NCBI RefSeq assembly: GCF_021728415.1
Contig: NZ_JAKKDV010000002.1
Span: forward strand, 496,001 to 560,000
DNA: 64,000 nt
Source: Flaviramulus multivorans
GTDB lineage: Bacteria > Bacteroidota > Bacteroidia > Flavobacteriales > Flavobacteriaceae
Reading direction: 5' to 3'
In this document: in pieces, positions 44,926 to 55,483 of the stretch
Layout of the letters: each line of letters begins with the position of its first letter
How positions within the stretch are numbered: the stretch's first letter is position 1
Notes under the pieces: model-generated
What the model saw: the letters and a program-made list of their open reading frames with translations, nothing else
Told to the model about the DNA's origin: nothing
Databases searched by the model: none
Position numbers and translations under genes: made by a program

Positions 44926-46617
44926 CTAAAGTTTTATGTCTTTATCCTTTATTGCATCATACTTAGTACCTGTTTGACCACGCAATCTTTTAAATTGTTT
45001 ATAAGCCCTTTCAACCTGCTCTTTTGGTGCTTGTTCAAACTCCTCTGTTGTGACTTCATATTGTTGTTGAAGAGCCACTAATCGATCTTTTAATTGAGTC
45101 TTGACTTCATCATAATCCGGGTTATTAATTTGATTATGTATTTCTTTAGGATCTTCTTCTAAATCATATAATTCCCAAGCGTCGATATCATCATAAAAAT
45201 GCATTAATTTGTAACGTTTTGTTCTTACACCATAATGCTTTTTAACCATATGAAAAGCAGGGTAATCGTAATAATGATAATATACTGCATCTCTAAAATC
45301 ATCACTTTTTGGTAAGTTTTCTAATAATGGTCGTAATGATTTACCTTGCATATCTTCAGGAATTTCTACCTGAGCATAATCTAAAAAAGTTTCTGCAAAA
45401 TCGAGGTTTTGCGTTAAATCATCAATTACAGTTCCTGGTTTTATAGCGTTTGGATATTTAATTAATAATGGCATTGCCAATGATTCTTCGTACATGTATC
45501 GCTTATCAAACCACCCCTTTTCTCCTAAGTAAAATCCTTGATCTGTGGTGTAAATAACGATGGTATTTTCTGCTAATCCGTTTTCTTCTAAAAAATCTAA
45601 AACTTTACCAACACCTTCGTCAACAGATGCTATCGTAGCTAAGTATTCCTGTAAATATCGCTGCCCTTTCCATTCTGCAAGTGCTCTTCCCAATAAGTTA
45701 GCATCGTGAAATGCATCATTCTTTGCCTGATATGCATTATCCCATGCTGTACGTTGTTCTGGAGTCATACGTTCAAAATCTGTTGCCCAAGGATTCCATG
45801 CCAATTCGGGACTACCTTTTTTCTTGGTCATTTTTAAATCATGACCCTCGTACATGTCTTTGTAAATTGTTTGTTGTTGTTCTGTTGAACCCAATGAACC
45901 TTCATGATTTGTAAAATATGTATCAGGTAATGGAAATTGAATAGAATCATATTTATTAGCATGACGCAATGCTGGCATCCAGTTTCGGTGTGGCGCTTTG
46001 TGTTGTAACATGAGCATAAAAGGTTTATCCTCATCCTTAATACTACTTAGATATTTTATGGCATCTTCAGTAATAATATCGGTTGCATACCCTTGAATTC
46101 TCGTAGTATCTGCAACTTTGGTTTCCGAATTTATAGAAATAAAATCTGGGTTATAGTAATTCCCTTGATCGGTTAAAATATTCCAATAATTAAACCCTTG
46201 AGGTAAACCATGTAAATGCCATTTACCTATTACTGCCGTGTTATAGCCCGCTTGTTGTAGTAATTTTGGGAAAGTTTGTTGGCTACCATCAAATCTATCT
46301 CCATTCATTCTAAAACCATTAACATGACTAAATTTTCCTGTTAGAACCACAGCTCTACTAGGTCCACAAATGGAATTGGTGCAAAAATTATTTTTAAAAA
46401 GAGCGCCTTCTTTTGCAATACGGTCTATATTTGGCGTTGGGGCTAATTGGCTTATAATATGCCCATAAGCACTAATAGCTTGTTCTGCATGGTCATCCGC
46501 CATAATATAAACTATGTTAGGGCGCTTTATTGGTTTTATTTCTTCTTTCTGTTCCTTTTCATTCTTGCATGATTGAAATACAATCGCGATAAAAATGATA
46601 TATTTTATAAATCTCAT
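44926..46617 (-). CDS. S1-type sulfatase, lipoprotein
   Basis: 563 residues with a lipoprotein signal (Cys17). The formylglycine motif is C84-G-P-S-R (SICGPSRAVVLTGK), with the metal pair ADDH at 40-43, the HKAPHRNW block and YTTDQGFYLGEKGWFDKR. It should desulfate a sugar of the target polysaccharide after maturation by an anaerobic or FGE-type enzyme not in this window. The layout (WFDKRYMYEESLAMPLLIKYP) is typical of polysaccharide S1 sulfatases; subfamily not set. It implies that the substrate is at least partly sulfated. Confidence 0.9.
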   Translation of the reverse strand: MRFIKYIIFIAIVFQSCKNEKEQKEEIKPIKRPNIVYIMADDHAEQAISAYGHIISQLAPTPNIDRIAKEGALFKNNFCTNSICGPSRAVVLTGKFSHVNGFRMNGDRFDGSQQTFPKLLQQAGYNTAVIGKWHLHGLPQGFNYWNILTDQGNYYNPDFISINSETKVADTTRIQGYATDIITEDAIKYLSSIKDEDKPFMLMLQHKAPHRNWMPALRHANKYDSIQFPLPDTYFTNHEGSLGSTEQQQTIYKDMYEGHDLKMTKKKGSPELAWNPWATDFERMTPEQRTAWDNAYQAKNDAFHDANLLGRALAEWKGQRYLQEYLATIASVDEGVGKVLDFLEENGLAENTIVIYTTDQGFYLGEKGWFDKRYMYEESLAMPLLIKYPNAIKPGTVIDDLTQNLDFAETFLDYAQVEIPEDMQGKSLRPLLENLPKSDDFRDAVYYHYYDYPAFHMVKKHYGVRTKRYKLMHFYDDIDAWELYDLEEDPKEIHNQINNPDYDEVKTQLKDRLVALQQQYEVTTEEFEQAPKEQVERAYKQFKRLRGQTGTKYDAIKDKDIKL

Positions 46618-46622
46618 GATGC

Positions 46623-47501
46623 TTATCTTTTTATGATTTTTGTTTGAATAACTTCATTATTCATTACGGTACGCTCAAAAAAATTAAAAACTTTATCCAA
46701 ATCTTCAAATGGAATTGTCGAAATCTCATGCATAGCTTCTTTTACAATATTGAAGTAATATGAAATTTCTAATTCTTCAAGTTTTTTAGCTATAATTTTA
46801 GAGCCATCTAACATTAAATACCCTGGTTTTTCTGGTTCACAAAAATGGTGAGGCGCTGTATCAAAGGGCACCAATTGGTCTTTCGTACCATGAAATAAAA
46901 CCGTAGGTACCGCATTACTTTGTGTTATGTAATCTGCATTAACAATTGCACCAGCACAGGAAAAAACGCCTGCAAATTTTACATTATTGTATTTATTAAG
47001 GCTATCAGCAAAATGCTCTCGCATATAAACCGCATTTAAAGTACCTTCTGCTCCAGCGCTACTACCACCTGCAATAATTTTTGTGGTATCAATTTGTAAT
47101 GCTTCAGCATTTTCAACAATAAAGGCAGCTGCATCTAAATAATCAATAGCGGCTTGTTTGAAAGTTTCTAGTTTGTCTTCTTTTGCACATTCGCACCCAA
47201 AACCAGTTGATATTCCCTTTCTTAATAATCGATAAGATATTGAAACGCCTATATATCCATTTTTTGCAGCATATTCACATAGTTTAGCATCATCAATAAA
47301 ATCTCTTGCTCCTATTGAGAATCCACCTCCATGCATCCAAAGTAACACGGGAAACTTATCAGATTTTTTCATTTTCTTTGGCGCATAGACATCCAATTTT
47401 AAGGTATCACCCCCTTTAACAGAATACGTATATGTTGTTACAGCCTGTGCGTTTAAACACAACACTGATAACATACAAAATGATAAAAATATGTATTTCA
47501 T
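46623..47501 (-). CDS. Exported alpha/beta-hydrolase esterase
   Basis: 292 residues with a signal peptide (MKYIFLSFCMLSVLCLNAQA). The oxyanion motif HGGGFS (58-63) and the nucleophile in GGSSAGA (Ser148) fit the hormone-sensitive-lipase/BD-FAE type of carboxylesterase, and a late His in EAMHEIS completes the triad. In this locus it most likely removes acyl groups (for example acetyl or feruloyl) from the polysaccharide. It lies 0-6 bp from its neighbours. Confidence 0.85.
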   Translation of the reverse strand: MKYIFLSFCMLSVLCLNAQAVTTYTYSVKGGDTLKLDVYAPKKMKKSDKFPVLLWMHGGGFSIGARDFIDDAKLCEYAAKNGYIGVSISYRLLRKGISTGFGCECAKEDKLETFKQAAIDYLDAAAFIVENAEALQIDTTKIIAGGSSAGAEGTLNAVYMREHFADSLNKYNNVKFAGVFSCAGAIVNADYITQSNAVPTVLFHGTKDQLVPFDTAPHHFCEPEKPGYLMLDGSKIIAKKLEELEISYYFNIVKEAMHEISTIPFEDLDKVFNFFERTVMNNEVIQTKIIKR

Positions 47502-50105
47502 CTAGTCTAGTTTTTCAATTAATATACCACTAATTACAGGTTTACCTTCAATAGCTTTTAAATTAATAGTTAAGCCTTCTTGCGAGCTTATACTTATTTT
47601 TGAAGATAGTATTACACCATATTTTTCTGGATATGCTCTTGCCAAATTGAATTGCTTTTCCATGGTCTTCGAATTTAAATAAACATCAAAAACACGTTGT
47701 TTTTTGGGAGCTGTTTCTGTTTCAGAATCAGATAAATTATATATATTTTCAGTAGGTTTTATTTGAGGCTCAACGAAAAATAAATTGACTTGATAGGTTC
47801 CTTCTGGGATATCAACTTTGTACATTGAACAACCTTCTAACATGGTTTGAAACAAAGGTTCCGATGTTGAATTTTTAATATTGTGAGGAATACCTTGGTT
47901 TTTATCTTTTGCCATTCCATAGGCAGTTCCATCAATATAACCAAACCAACCCTCTTTATAAGGTTGATCTGGTACGAAAGTAATTTGATGCTCTACATCA
48001 TAAAAATGGAAATGTGAGCCTATATTTATACCAAACCGATTGAAATTTTTAAAATCTAAAGATTTAACCCTTTTGACTTCAAGAAATTTCGTCTTATGAG
48101 TTTCTTGGGTTCGTACTTCAATTTTATTATTCCCATTCTTTAAAGGTAATTGGACTTCAACAACTCCATTTTCTGCTTCATATTCATTAAGTTTTACGCC
48201 ATTCAAATACACTGGAACCATATTTTGATTTGAAAATATTTGAACAGGGTACGCTTCATCACCAAACAGAATTAAATCATTCAAATAACCTGTTGCAATA
48301 TGAACAAATGGCTGTTTTTTATCCAAAACCGATTTGTACCAATAGTAAATATCTTTAGGTGTTCTGTCGTATTGTACCAACCCTTTTTGGTTCACATGGG
48401 GTATGGCGTCTCCCCGAAACTCGGAACCAAAATCTGCAAAATTCCAAGCAGTCATTCCAGTCATGTAAGGTCTAGCGGTAATTTGCTGGTAATAAGATTG
48501 ATGTAATTTAGCCTGATAACCTATTGAGAAATCAAACTTTTTAGGTGTCTTGGTAAAAATTCTAACGTCTGCTCCTGGTCCGTACTCTGAGAGTAATAAT
48601 GAACGATTTGGATAACGCTGGTGTTGCTCATCTAAAAATATGCCTAAATCTGGAATGTCTTTGTCATACCAACCAAAATATAAGTTCCAGCCAAAAATCA
48701 TTGGTAAATCTGCAATTCCAGTTTCATTATAAACCTCGTTTAAATGACCAGCCATAACAGTAATATGATTTGGTGCTAATTTTCGGGTTAAATCTTCTAA
48801 CTGTGTTGCTAATTTTAAACTTGTGCTTTTTAGTTCTTCTTTTTGTGCTTCGGTAGATTTACCATCAAAAGCTAACCTTATAAAAATCTCATTCATGTAA
48901 CCAAACATTACTACCGAAGGATAATTGTAATATTGCTTTATGTGCTCTTTTTGCATATTAATACTGGTTTTAAAAAAAGCATCGGAATTGGTAACTTTAT
49001 TAATAATAGGTATTTCTGTCCAAACCACAATACCTAGTTTGTCGCATAAATCATATAGTTCACGTGCATGCGGATAATGAGCAAACCTGATAACATTCGC
49101 TCCCATATTTTTGATGAGTTCTATATCTTTTTTTTGAAGCTCGATAGGTACTGCATTACCATAACCTTTATAATCTTGATGACGGTTTACACCAATTAAT
49201 TTTAAAGGTTTCCCATTTAAAAAGAAGCCTTTTACAGGATCAACGGCTGCCCAACGAAATCCGATATTTGTTGATTTGGAGTCTAAAACACTGCCTTTTT
49301 CATCATATAAAAACAACTTTAACTGATATAAATAAGGATCTTCAGGTGACCATAATTTTGGGTTATATATGTCAGATATTTTAATTTTAAATTCATTTGA
49401 AGCATCAGATGGCAGGGTAAAATTTTCCGAAAGAGTTTTTACACCCTTTCCTTCGGCATCTATTAGCGATAGCTTTAACTGTGTTTTAGCATCTGTTGAA
49501 GCTGCGTTTTTTAAAATTACACTTACGGTAATACTCGCTTTTTCTTCTGAAACATTATCGTAATTCACATAAAATCCTTCTGAGGCAAAATCAGATAGAG
49601 ACACATGCTGTTTTGGCAAAGTAATCCACTCTACATCACGATATATGCCTCCGTAAAAAGTAAAATCAGCATCTAATGGTGGTATGTCTAAATTATGGGA
49701 ATTATCAACTACTACTTCTATCAAGTTATATTTATCGAATTCAACAAAATCAGTTACATCAAAATTAAAGGCTGTATAACCACCTTTGTGATTTCCAACT
49801 TTTTGTCCGTTCACAAAAACAGTAGCTTCTTGATTTACCGCATTAAATTTTAAATAATGAACGTTTTCTTGTTCATCAGAGGAAATAAATACTTGCTTTT
49901 TGTAATAGCCTAATCCACGTCTGTAACCACGCTCGTCATCAAAAGCATCCAACTTATTCCAAGTATGTGGAATATTTATGGTTTCCCAAGAATTTTTGTC
50001 TTCTGAAAATTGCCAGCCAGAATTAATGGTTTTTGATTGTGAATACGCTTCAAATGAAAAAGCCATACACAATAGCACAAATAAATATTTTATCTTATGT
50101 ATCAT
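47502..50105 (-). CDS. GH2 family glycoside hydrolase with malectin-like C-terminus
   Basis: 867 residues from the ATG at 50105 (MIHKIKYLFVLLCMAFSFEAYSQ), with earlier in-frame ATGs at 50132 and 50114. In the 50132 numbering, the GH2 jelly-roll (35-190), Ig-like (195-295) and TIM-barrel (from 297) domains are clear. The acid/base is in FGYMNE (Glu415) and the nucleophile in LLSEYGPG (Glu516). A C-terminal malectin-like carbohydrate-binding domain follows at about 715-876. The family covers beta-galactosidases, glucuronidases and mannosidases; no definite subtype. It lies in the middle of the enzyme run and is periplasmic. Confidence 0.87.
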   Translation of the reverse strand: MIHKIKYLFVLLCMAFSFEAYSQSKTINSGWQFSEDKNSWETINIPHTWNKLDAFDDERGYRRGLGYYKKQVFISSDEQENVHYLKFNAVNQEATVFVNGQKVGNHKGGYTAFNFDVTDFVEFDKYNLIEVVVDNSHNLDIPPLDADFTFYGGIYRDVEWITLPKQHVSLSDFASEGFYVNYDNVSEEKASITVSVILKNAASTDAKTQLKLSLIDAEGKGVKTLSENFTLPSDASNEFKIKISDIYNPKLWSPEDPYLYQLKLFLYDEKGSVLDSKSTNIGFRWAAVDPVKGFFLNGKPLKLIGVNRHQDYKGYGNAVPIELQKKDIELIKNMGANVIRFAHYPHARELYDLCDKLGIVVWTEIPIINKVTNSDAFFKTSINMQKEHIKQYYNYPSVVMFGYMNEIFIRLAFDGKSTEAQKEELKSTSLKLATQLEDLTRKLAPNHITVMAGHLNEVYNETGIADLPMIFGWNLYFGWYDKDIPDLGIFLDEQHQRYPNRSLLLSEYGPGADVRIFTKTPKKFDFSIGYQAKLHQSYYQQITARPYMTGMTAWNFADFGSEFRGDAIPHVNQKGLVQYDRTPKDIYYWYKSVLDKKQPFVHIATGYLNDLILFGDEAYPVQIFSNQNMVPVYLNGVKLNEYEAENGVVEVQLPLKNGNNKIEVRTQETHKTKFLEVKRVKSLDFKNFNRFGINIGSHFHFYDVEHQITFVPDQPYKEGWFGYIDGTAYGMAKDKNQGIPHNIKNSTSEPLFQTMLEGCSMYKVDIPEGTYQVNLFFVEPQIKPTENIYNLSDSETETAPKKQRVFDVYLNSKTMEKQFNLARAYPEKYGVILSSKISISSQEGLTINLKAIEGKPVISGILIEKLD

Positions 50106-50124
50106 GTATGGCATATTTTGGCTA

Positions 50125-52350
50125 TTAATCAATTAGTGTAAAATTATGCTTAAACTTAAAGTTGGAGCTTGATGCAATGGCTATTTCAAATTCACCAGGT
50201 TCAACATTATAGTCCATTTTGCTATTGTGAAATTTTAAATCTTCAGCTGAAATGGTAAATGTTACGGTTTTACTTTCGCCTTTTTCAAGGAATATTTTTT
50301 GAAATCCTTTTAATTCTTTTACAGGCCGTGTAACACTACCTACTTTATCATGAACGTAAAGTTGAACGATTTCATGGCCATCCATTTTACCTGTATTTGT
50401 AACGGTTACTGAAGCTGAAATTTCGTTTGAAAAGTTTAATGTATTTGAAGACAATTTTAAATCAGAATATTCAAATGACGTATAACTCAACCCGTGCCCA
50501 AAATCGAATAAAGGTGAATTTGGTGAGTCTATATAATTACTTTTATAGTCTTCATTTGGGTTATATTCAGGAATAGGGCGTCCTGTATTTTTCATGTTGT
50601 AATAAATAGGTACCTGCCCAACATTTCTCGGAAAAGTAACTGTCAATTTACCAGAAGGGTTAACTATTCCAAACAATAAATCTGTAATTGCAGCTCCACC
50701 CATTGTACCTGGAAACCAAACTTCTAAAATAGCATCAACCAAATCAACCTCATCAGATAAGTTTAACGGACGACCATTCATCAACACCAAAACAATTTTT
50801 TTATCAGGATTTGCTTCACGAATTTTTTTAATGAGTTTAGGTTGAACTCCTGGAATTTTTAGGTTGGTTCTTGAAGCTGCTTCACCACTCATATGATGAC
50901 CTTCTCCCATAACCAGAACAATTTCATCTGCTTTTTTAGAAATTGAAATAGCTTCATCAAAACCAGAGTCGTCATCCTTTAAAATCTCACATCCTTTAGA
51001 ATATAAAATTTGGTCAGATTTTAAATACTCAGAAACACCTTCGAAAACACTTATGGCTTTACCGTTACGGTCGCCTTTTGCTGCCCAATTCCCCAAAATA
51101 TCATATTCGTCTTTAACTAACGGTCCTATAAATGCTATAGATTTTGAATCTTTTGAAAGTGGTAATGCTTCATTTTTATTTTGTAACAACACCGATGATG
51201 CCGATGCAATTTCTCTAGCTTTCGCTAAAAATTCTGGTTTATATTTAGTTGTAGCCTCTCGGTTTTCATCAATATAACGATACGGGTCGTCAAACAAACC
51301 TAGTTTGTATTTTGCTAATAAAATTCGTTTACAAGCCTCGTCAATAATAGCTTCATTTACCTTACCATCCTTAACTAATTGTTTTAAATGTTTTCTGTAA
51401 ACGTGCCCCATCATATCTATATCAACACCTGCATTCATACCTATTCTAGCTGCATCAATGCTATCTTTAGCAAAACCATGAGGAATCATTTCGTTTATAG
51501 ATGTATAATCTGAAACCACAAGTCCTTTAAAACCCCATTCGTCTCTTAAAATGTCTCTAAGGGTAAATTTGTTTCCTGATGTTGGTATGCCATTCAGCTC
51601 GTTAAAAGCCGACATAAATGTCTCAACTCCCGCATCAATAGTGGCTTTAAATGGTGGTAAATACACATTTCGTAATTCACCTTCGCTCATATTTACGGTA
51701 TGGTAATCTCGACCTGCTTGTGCTGCACCATAGGCTACAAAATGTTTTGCACATGCTAAAATGGTATTGGGTTTTGATAAATCATCACCTTGGAATCCTT
51801 TAACATAAGCTTTAGCTATTTCACTTCCTAAATACACATCTTCTCCAGCGCCTTCTGAAATACGACCCCAACGCGGGTCTCTTGAAATATCAACCATAGG
51901 TGCAAACGTCCAATGCAACCCTTCAGCCGAAGCTTCTTCTGCGGCGATACGTGAACTTTCTTCAATCATTTTTAAATCCCAACTGGCAGACATTCCTAAA
52001 TTAATTGGAAATATAGTTCTGTGACCATGAATAACATCATACCCAAATAATAGTGGAATACCTAAGCGTGTTTCTTCAACCGCTATTTTTTGCAAATCGC
52101 GAGTGCCTTTTACGGTAAAAGCGTTTAACATGGTTCCCATATTACCTTCGCGAATTAACTTCCCGTTATTAGACCCAACAATTGGTCCAGTTTGGTCCCA
52201 ACTACCACCATACATCACCGTTTGCCCAATTTTTTCTTGAAGCGTCATTAAACTCATTAACGAATCAACTTTCGCTTCATAGTTTTGTGAAAACGAAAAA
52301 CTTGAAACAAATGCGATGACTAAAAACCTAATATTGGAGGGAATTTTCAT
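50125..52350 (-). CDS. GH3 family beta-glucosidase (BglX-like), second copy
   Basis: 741 residues with a signal peptide (to about SFSFS, residue 21), no lipobox Cys. The GH3 N-domain carries the nucleophile Asp281 in LVVSDYTSINEM and the conserved KHF and DISRDPRWGRISEG. The (alpha/beta)6 sandwich holds the likely acid/base in EGHHMSGEAASRT. The C-terminal FnIII-like domain (VTVTNTGKMDGHEIVQLYV) completes the BglX layout. It releases glucose from the non-reducing end of beta-glucan oligosaccharides. Its neighbour at 52359 is a tandem paralog. Confidence 0.92.
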   Translation of the reverse strand: MKIPSNIRFLVIAFVSSFSFSQNYEAKVDSLMSLMTLQEKIGQTVMYGGSWDQTGPIVGSNNGKLIREGNMGTMLNAFTVKGTRDLQKIAVEETRLGIPLLFGYDVIHGHRTIFPINLGMSASWDLKMIEESSRIAAEEASAEGLHWTFAPMVDISRDPRWGRISEGAGEDVYLGSEIAKAYVKGFQGDDLSKPNTILACAKHFVAYGAAQAGRDYHTVNMSEGELRNVYLPPFKATIDAGVETFMSAFNELNGIPTSGNKFTLRDILRDEWGFKGLVVSDYTSINEMIPHGFAKDSIDAARIGMNAGVDIDMMGHVYRKHLKQLVKDGKVNEAIIDEACKRILLAKYKLGLFDDPYRYIDENREATTKYKPEFLAKAREIASASSVLLQNKNEALPLSKDSKSIAFIGPLVKDEYDILGNWAAKGDRNGKAISVFEGVSEYLKSDQILYSKGCEILKDDDSGFDEAISISKKADEIVLVMGEGHHMSGEAASRTNLKIPGVQPKLIKKIREANPDKKIVLVLMNGRPLNLSDEVDLVDAILEVWFPGTMGGAAITDLLFGIVNPSGKLTVTFPRNVGQVPIYYNMKNTGRPIPEYNPNEDYKSNYIDSPNSPLFDFGHGLSYTSFEYSDLKLSSNTLNFSNEISASVTVTNTGKMDGHEIVQLYVHDKVGSVTRPVKELKGFQKIFLEKGESKTVTFTISAEDLKFHNSKMDYNVEPGEFEIAIASSSNFKFKHNFTLID

Positions 52351-52358
52351 GGTTGAGA

Positions 52359-54665
52359 TTAGTTAGTTAATTCAAATTCTGTCATCATTTTAGTATCTGA
52401 ATTCGTACCTACAAATACTCGAAATGTTCCTGGTTCTGCAACAAAATCGAGGTTTGAATTATAAAATTTTAAGTCTTCGACAGTTAATTTAAAGGTTACT
52501 GTTTTTGTTTCTCCTTTTTTAATTTCAACTTTTTGAAACCCTTTTAATTCTTTTACTGGTCTGGTTACAGAACCTACAACATCTCTTAAGTATAATTGAA
52601 CAACTTCCTTTCCGTCGTAATCTCCCGAATTGGTAACATCAACAGAAACTGTTAATTCATCATCCATATTGATGGTTGTTTTGTCTAAATTTAAGTTGGA
52701 ATAATCAAAAGTTGTGTAACTTAAACCATAACCGAATGGGTACAATGGCTCATTTCGAACATCTAAATAATTACTTTTAAACTTTTCGAATTTACCTTCT
52801 GAATTCCCGAGTGGACGACCTGTGTTTTTATGGTTATAAAAAATAGGTACTTGTCCAACGTTCATCGGGAATGTTGCTGTTAATTTTCCTGAAGGATTTA
52901 CATCACCAAACAATACATCAGAAATTGCTAAACCTGCTTCACTACCAGGAAACCATACATTTAATATGGCTGGTACGTTTTCGTTTTCCTCAACAATAGC
53001 TAGCGGTCTTCCAGTAAACAATACTAAAACAACTGGTTTTCCTGTTTTTAGAAGCGCATTAAGTAAATCCTTCTGCGCTTGTGGGATTTGTAGTTTGGTA
53101 ACGCTACTGCTTTCACCACTTAATTCTGCAGGTTCTCCAATGGCAGCCACTATAACATCTGATTTCCGTGCGATTGCCAAAGCTTCATCCAACAATTGTT
53201 TATCTGTTCTATTGTCTCTTGGAATAGTTTTTCCAAACATAGTAATACGTTTTTCAAACTCTAAATCATAATCCACATTGCTTCCTTTGGCGTATAAAAT
53301 ATTTACATCATCACCTGCAACAGTTTTTAAACCTTCTAAAAGTGGGTTAGATTTTTCCTGTTTTGTTGCTACACTCCAAGTACCAGCCATATTAACCGCA
53401 GTATTTGCCAACGGGCCAACAAGCGCTATAGTTCCCGACTTTTTTAGTGGTAAAATATTATCATTCTTCAGTAGTACCATAGATTCTGCTCCCACTTTTC
53501 TAGCAAATGCTCTGTTTTCATCTGTAAAAACTTCTGCTTTTGGTCGTTCTAAATCGCAATATTTATAGGGGTCATCAAATAATCCTAACTGATATTTTGC
53601 GGTTAAAATGCGCTTTACAGCTTTATCAATATCATCCATTGATACTAATCCATCATCTAAAGATTTTTTTAAAGTATTTAAAAAACCTTCCGATACCATA
53701 TCCATATCAGATCCTGCTTTAAGGGCTTGAGCTGAAACTTGCTGCATATTGCCAATACCATGGTACATCATTTCTTCAATACCTGTGTAATCAGTAACCA
53801 CAAAACCGTTAAAGCCCCAATCTTCTCTCAACAAATCGGTAAGCAACCATTTGTTTCCAGTAGCTGGAACCCCATCAATTTCATTAAAAGATACCATCAC
53901 AGTTCCAACTCCTGCATCAATTGCAGCTTTGTAAGGTGGCAAATATTCGTTGTACATTCTTATACGACTCATATCAACGGTGTTATAATCTCTACCTGCT
54001 TCTGGTGCACCATAAAGAGCAAAGTGTTTTACACAGGCAAGCACGGTATTATTTTTTGCTAAATCATCTTGTTGATAGCCTTTTACCATAGCTTCGGCTA
54101 TTTTGCTTCCTAAGTATGTATCTTCACCCGAACCTTCAGAAATTCGTCCCCATCGTGGGTCTCTGGAAATATCAACCATTGGAGAAAACGTCCAGTTAAT
54201 ACCATCGGCAGTGGCTTCTTGTGCCGCCATTTGCGCCGTTTTTTCGATCATTTCCATATCCCAAGAAGCTGATAACCCTAATGGAATTGGAAACGTTGTT
54301 TCGTAACCATGAATAACATCCATTCCGAATATTAATGGAATACCTAATCGACTTTTTTCTACAGCTATTTTTTGAACATCTTTTATTTTTCCAACTGTCT
54401 TTATATTGAAAAGACCGCCTACTTTACCTTCTTCAATTTTTTTAGCAACGTTCGAACTTGATGAAGAACCTGTCGTTATATCACCAGAAGACGGTAAATT
54501 AAGCTGACCTAATTTCTCTTCAACAGTCATCAGACTTAAAATTGAATCAACTTTAGCTTCAAAAGGATTGTTAGCAGAAGTCTCTTTAGTACCTGAATTA
54601 CAGCCAATAAAAATTAAGGCTATTATAAGAATCGAAATAAATTTAGTTTTAGTTAGTGTTTTCAT
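52359..54665 (-). CDS. GH3 family beta-glucosidase (BglX-like), first copy, lipoprotein
   Basis: 768 residues with a lipoprotein signal (IALIFIGC, Cys22). The nucleophile is Asp292 in FVVTDYTGIEEM, the same DISRDPRWGRISEGSGED and KHF motifs are present, and the acid/base region is IGEPAELSGESSSVTK. The FnIII-like C-domain ends in the same YSNLNLDKTTINM arrangement. Being lipid-anchored where the second copy is soluble, the two may act at different places (surface or periplasm) or on different linkages. Both are likely exo-beta-glucosidases. Confidence 0.92.
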   Translation of the reverse strand: MKTLTKTKFISILIIALIFIGCNSGTKETSANNPFEAKVDSILSLMTVEEKLGQLNLPSSGDITTGSSSSSNVAKKIEEGKVGGLFNIKTVGKIKDVQKIAVEKSRLGIPLIFGMDVIHGYETTFPIPLGLSASWDMEMIEKTAQMAAQEATADGINWTFSPMVDISRDPRWGRISEGSGEDTYLGSKIAEAMVKGYQQDDLAKNNTVLACVKHFALYGAPEAGRDYNTVDMSRIRMYNEYLPPYKAAIDAGVGTVMVSFNEIDGVPATGNKWLLTDLLREDWGFNGFVVTDYTGIEEMMYHGIGNMQQVSAQALKAGSDMDMVSEGFLNTLKKSLDDGLVSMDDIDKAVKRILTAKYQLGLFDDPYKYCDLERPKAEVFTDENRAFARKVGAESMVLLKNDNILPLKKSGTIALVGPLANTAVNMAGTWSVATKQEKSNPLLEGLKTVAGDDVNILYAKGSNVDYDLEFEKRITMFGKTIPRDNRTDKQLLDEALAIARKSDVIVAAIGEPAELSGESSSVTKLQIPQAQKDLLNALLKTGKPVVLVLFTGRPLAIVEENENVPAILNVWFPGSEAGLAISDVLFGDVNPSGKLTATFPMNVGQVPIFYNHKNTGRPLGNSEGKFEKFKSNYLDVRNEPLYPFGYGLSYTTFDYSNLNLDKTTINMDDELTVSVDVTNSGDYDGKEVVQLYLRDVVGSVTRPVKELKGFQKVEIKKGETKTVTFKLTVEDLKFYNSNLDFVAEPGTFRVFVGTNSDTKMMTEFELTN

Positions 54666-54668
54666 TTT

Positions 54669-55472
54669 TTAATTTTTTGATTTTGAAAATAGCCAAGGTA
54701 AAAGTTTAGGTTCTGCAAAAGTAGAATCCCAACTATTATGATTATCGTCCGCATATAATGTGAAATTTGGTTTGCCACCAGCGTTTAAATAGGCACTTAC
54801 TATTTGAACTGACAACTGAGGATCAACTACATCATCTTTTGCACCGTGAAATACCCAAAGCTCTGTTTTATTAGCGTATGCTTTAGCTCCCTCAGGATTT
54901 CCTCCACCACAAATAGCAAATGCAGCAGCAAACATATCCGGTTTACGGTATAGTATTTCAAAGGTTCCCATACCACCCATTGACAAGCCACCTACGTAAA
55001 CTTTATCTCTGTTTACATAAGGTTTACTCATATAATCTTCCATCATTAACATAACTAACTTCAATGGTAAAGTTGGTGGTAAATCAAGTGGAAATTCTAT
55101 TGTAATCGGTTTTGTAGTTCTATTCATAGATACATATGCCCAATAATCATTTTTAGGGCATTGTGGAAAAATAACTATTGCCGGAAATGCACCTCGATTC
55201 ATATCATTTAGAAACAATTTACTTCCGTGTATTAATTGCTTGTTATTATCACTACCACGTTCTCCGGCACCATGAAGAAATAAAACTACTGGGTATTGTA
55301 TGTTTTCTGAAAAGTTTTTAGGATATAAAATACGGTATTGCAAAGTATCTGTATTACTTATAAACTCTTTATGTTCGTACAAACTACTATTTTGTGCAAA
55401 AGAAAAACCGACACAAATAAGAAGGCAGAATGACAGTACAATGTAATTTTTATATTTTTTATAAAGAGCCAT
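54669..55472 (-). CDS. Exported serine esterase (PHB depolymerase/CE1-like)
   Basis: 267 residues with a signal peptide (to about FSFAQ). The alpha/beta-hydrolase motifs are LFLHGAGERGSDN, GGLSMGGMGTFE (Ser164), HGAKDDVVDP (Asp) and DDNHNSWD (His), matching the phospholipase/carboxylesterase and CE1-like esterases common in PULs. Removing ester substituents before or during glucan cleavage is inferred. Lies 3 bp after the GH3 start side and 11 bp before the metallophosphoesterase stop. Confidence 0.86.
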   Translation of the reverse strand: MALYKKYKNYIVLSFCLLICVGFSFAQNSSLYEHKEFISNTDTLQYRILYPKNFSENIQYPVVLFLHGAGERGSDNNKQLIHGSKLFLNDMNRGAFPAIVIFPQCPKNDYWAYVSMNRTTKPITIEFPLDLPPTLPLKLVMLMMEDYMSKPYVNRDKVYVGGLSMGGMGTFEILYRKPDMFAAAFAICGGGNPEGAKAYANKTELWVFHGAKDDVVDPQLSVQIVSAYLNAGGKPNFTLYADDNHNSWDSTFAEPKLLPWLFSKSKN

Positions 55473-55483
55473 ATATCCTGTTT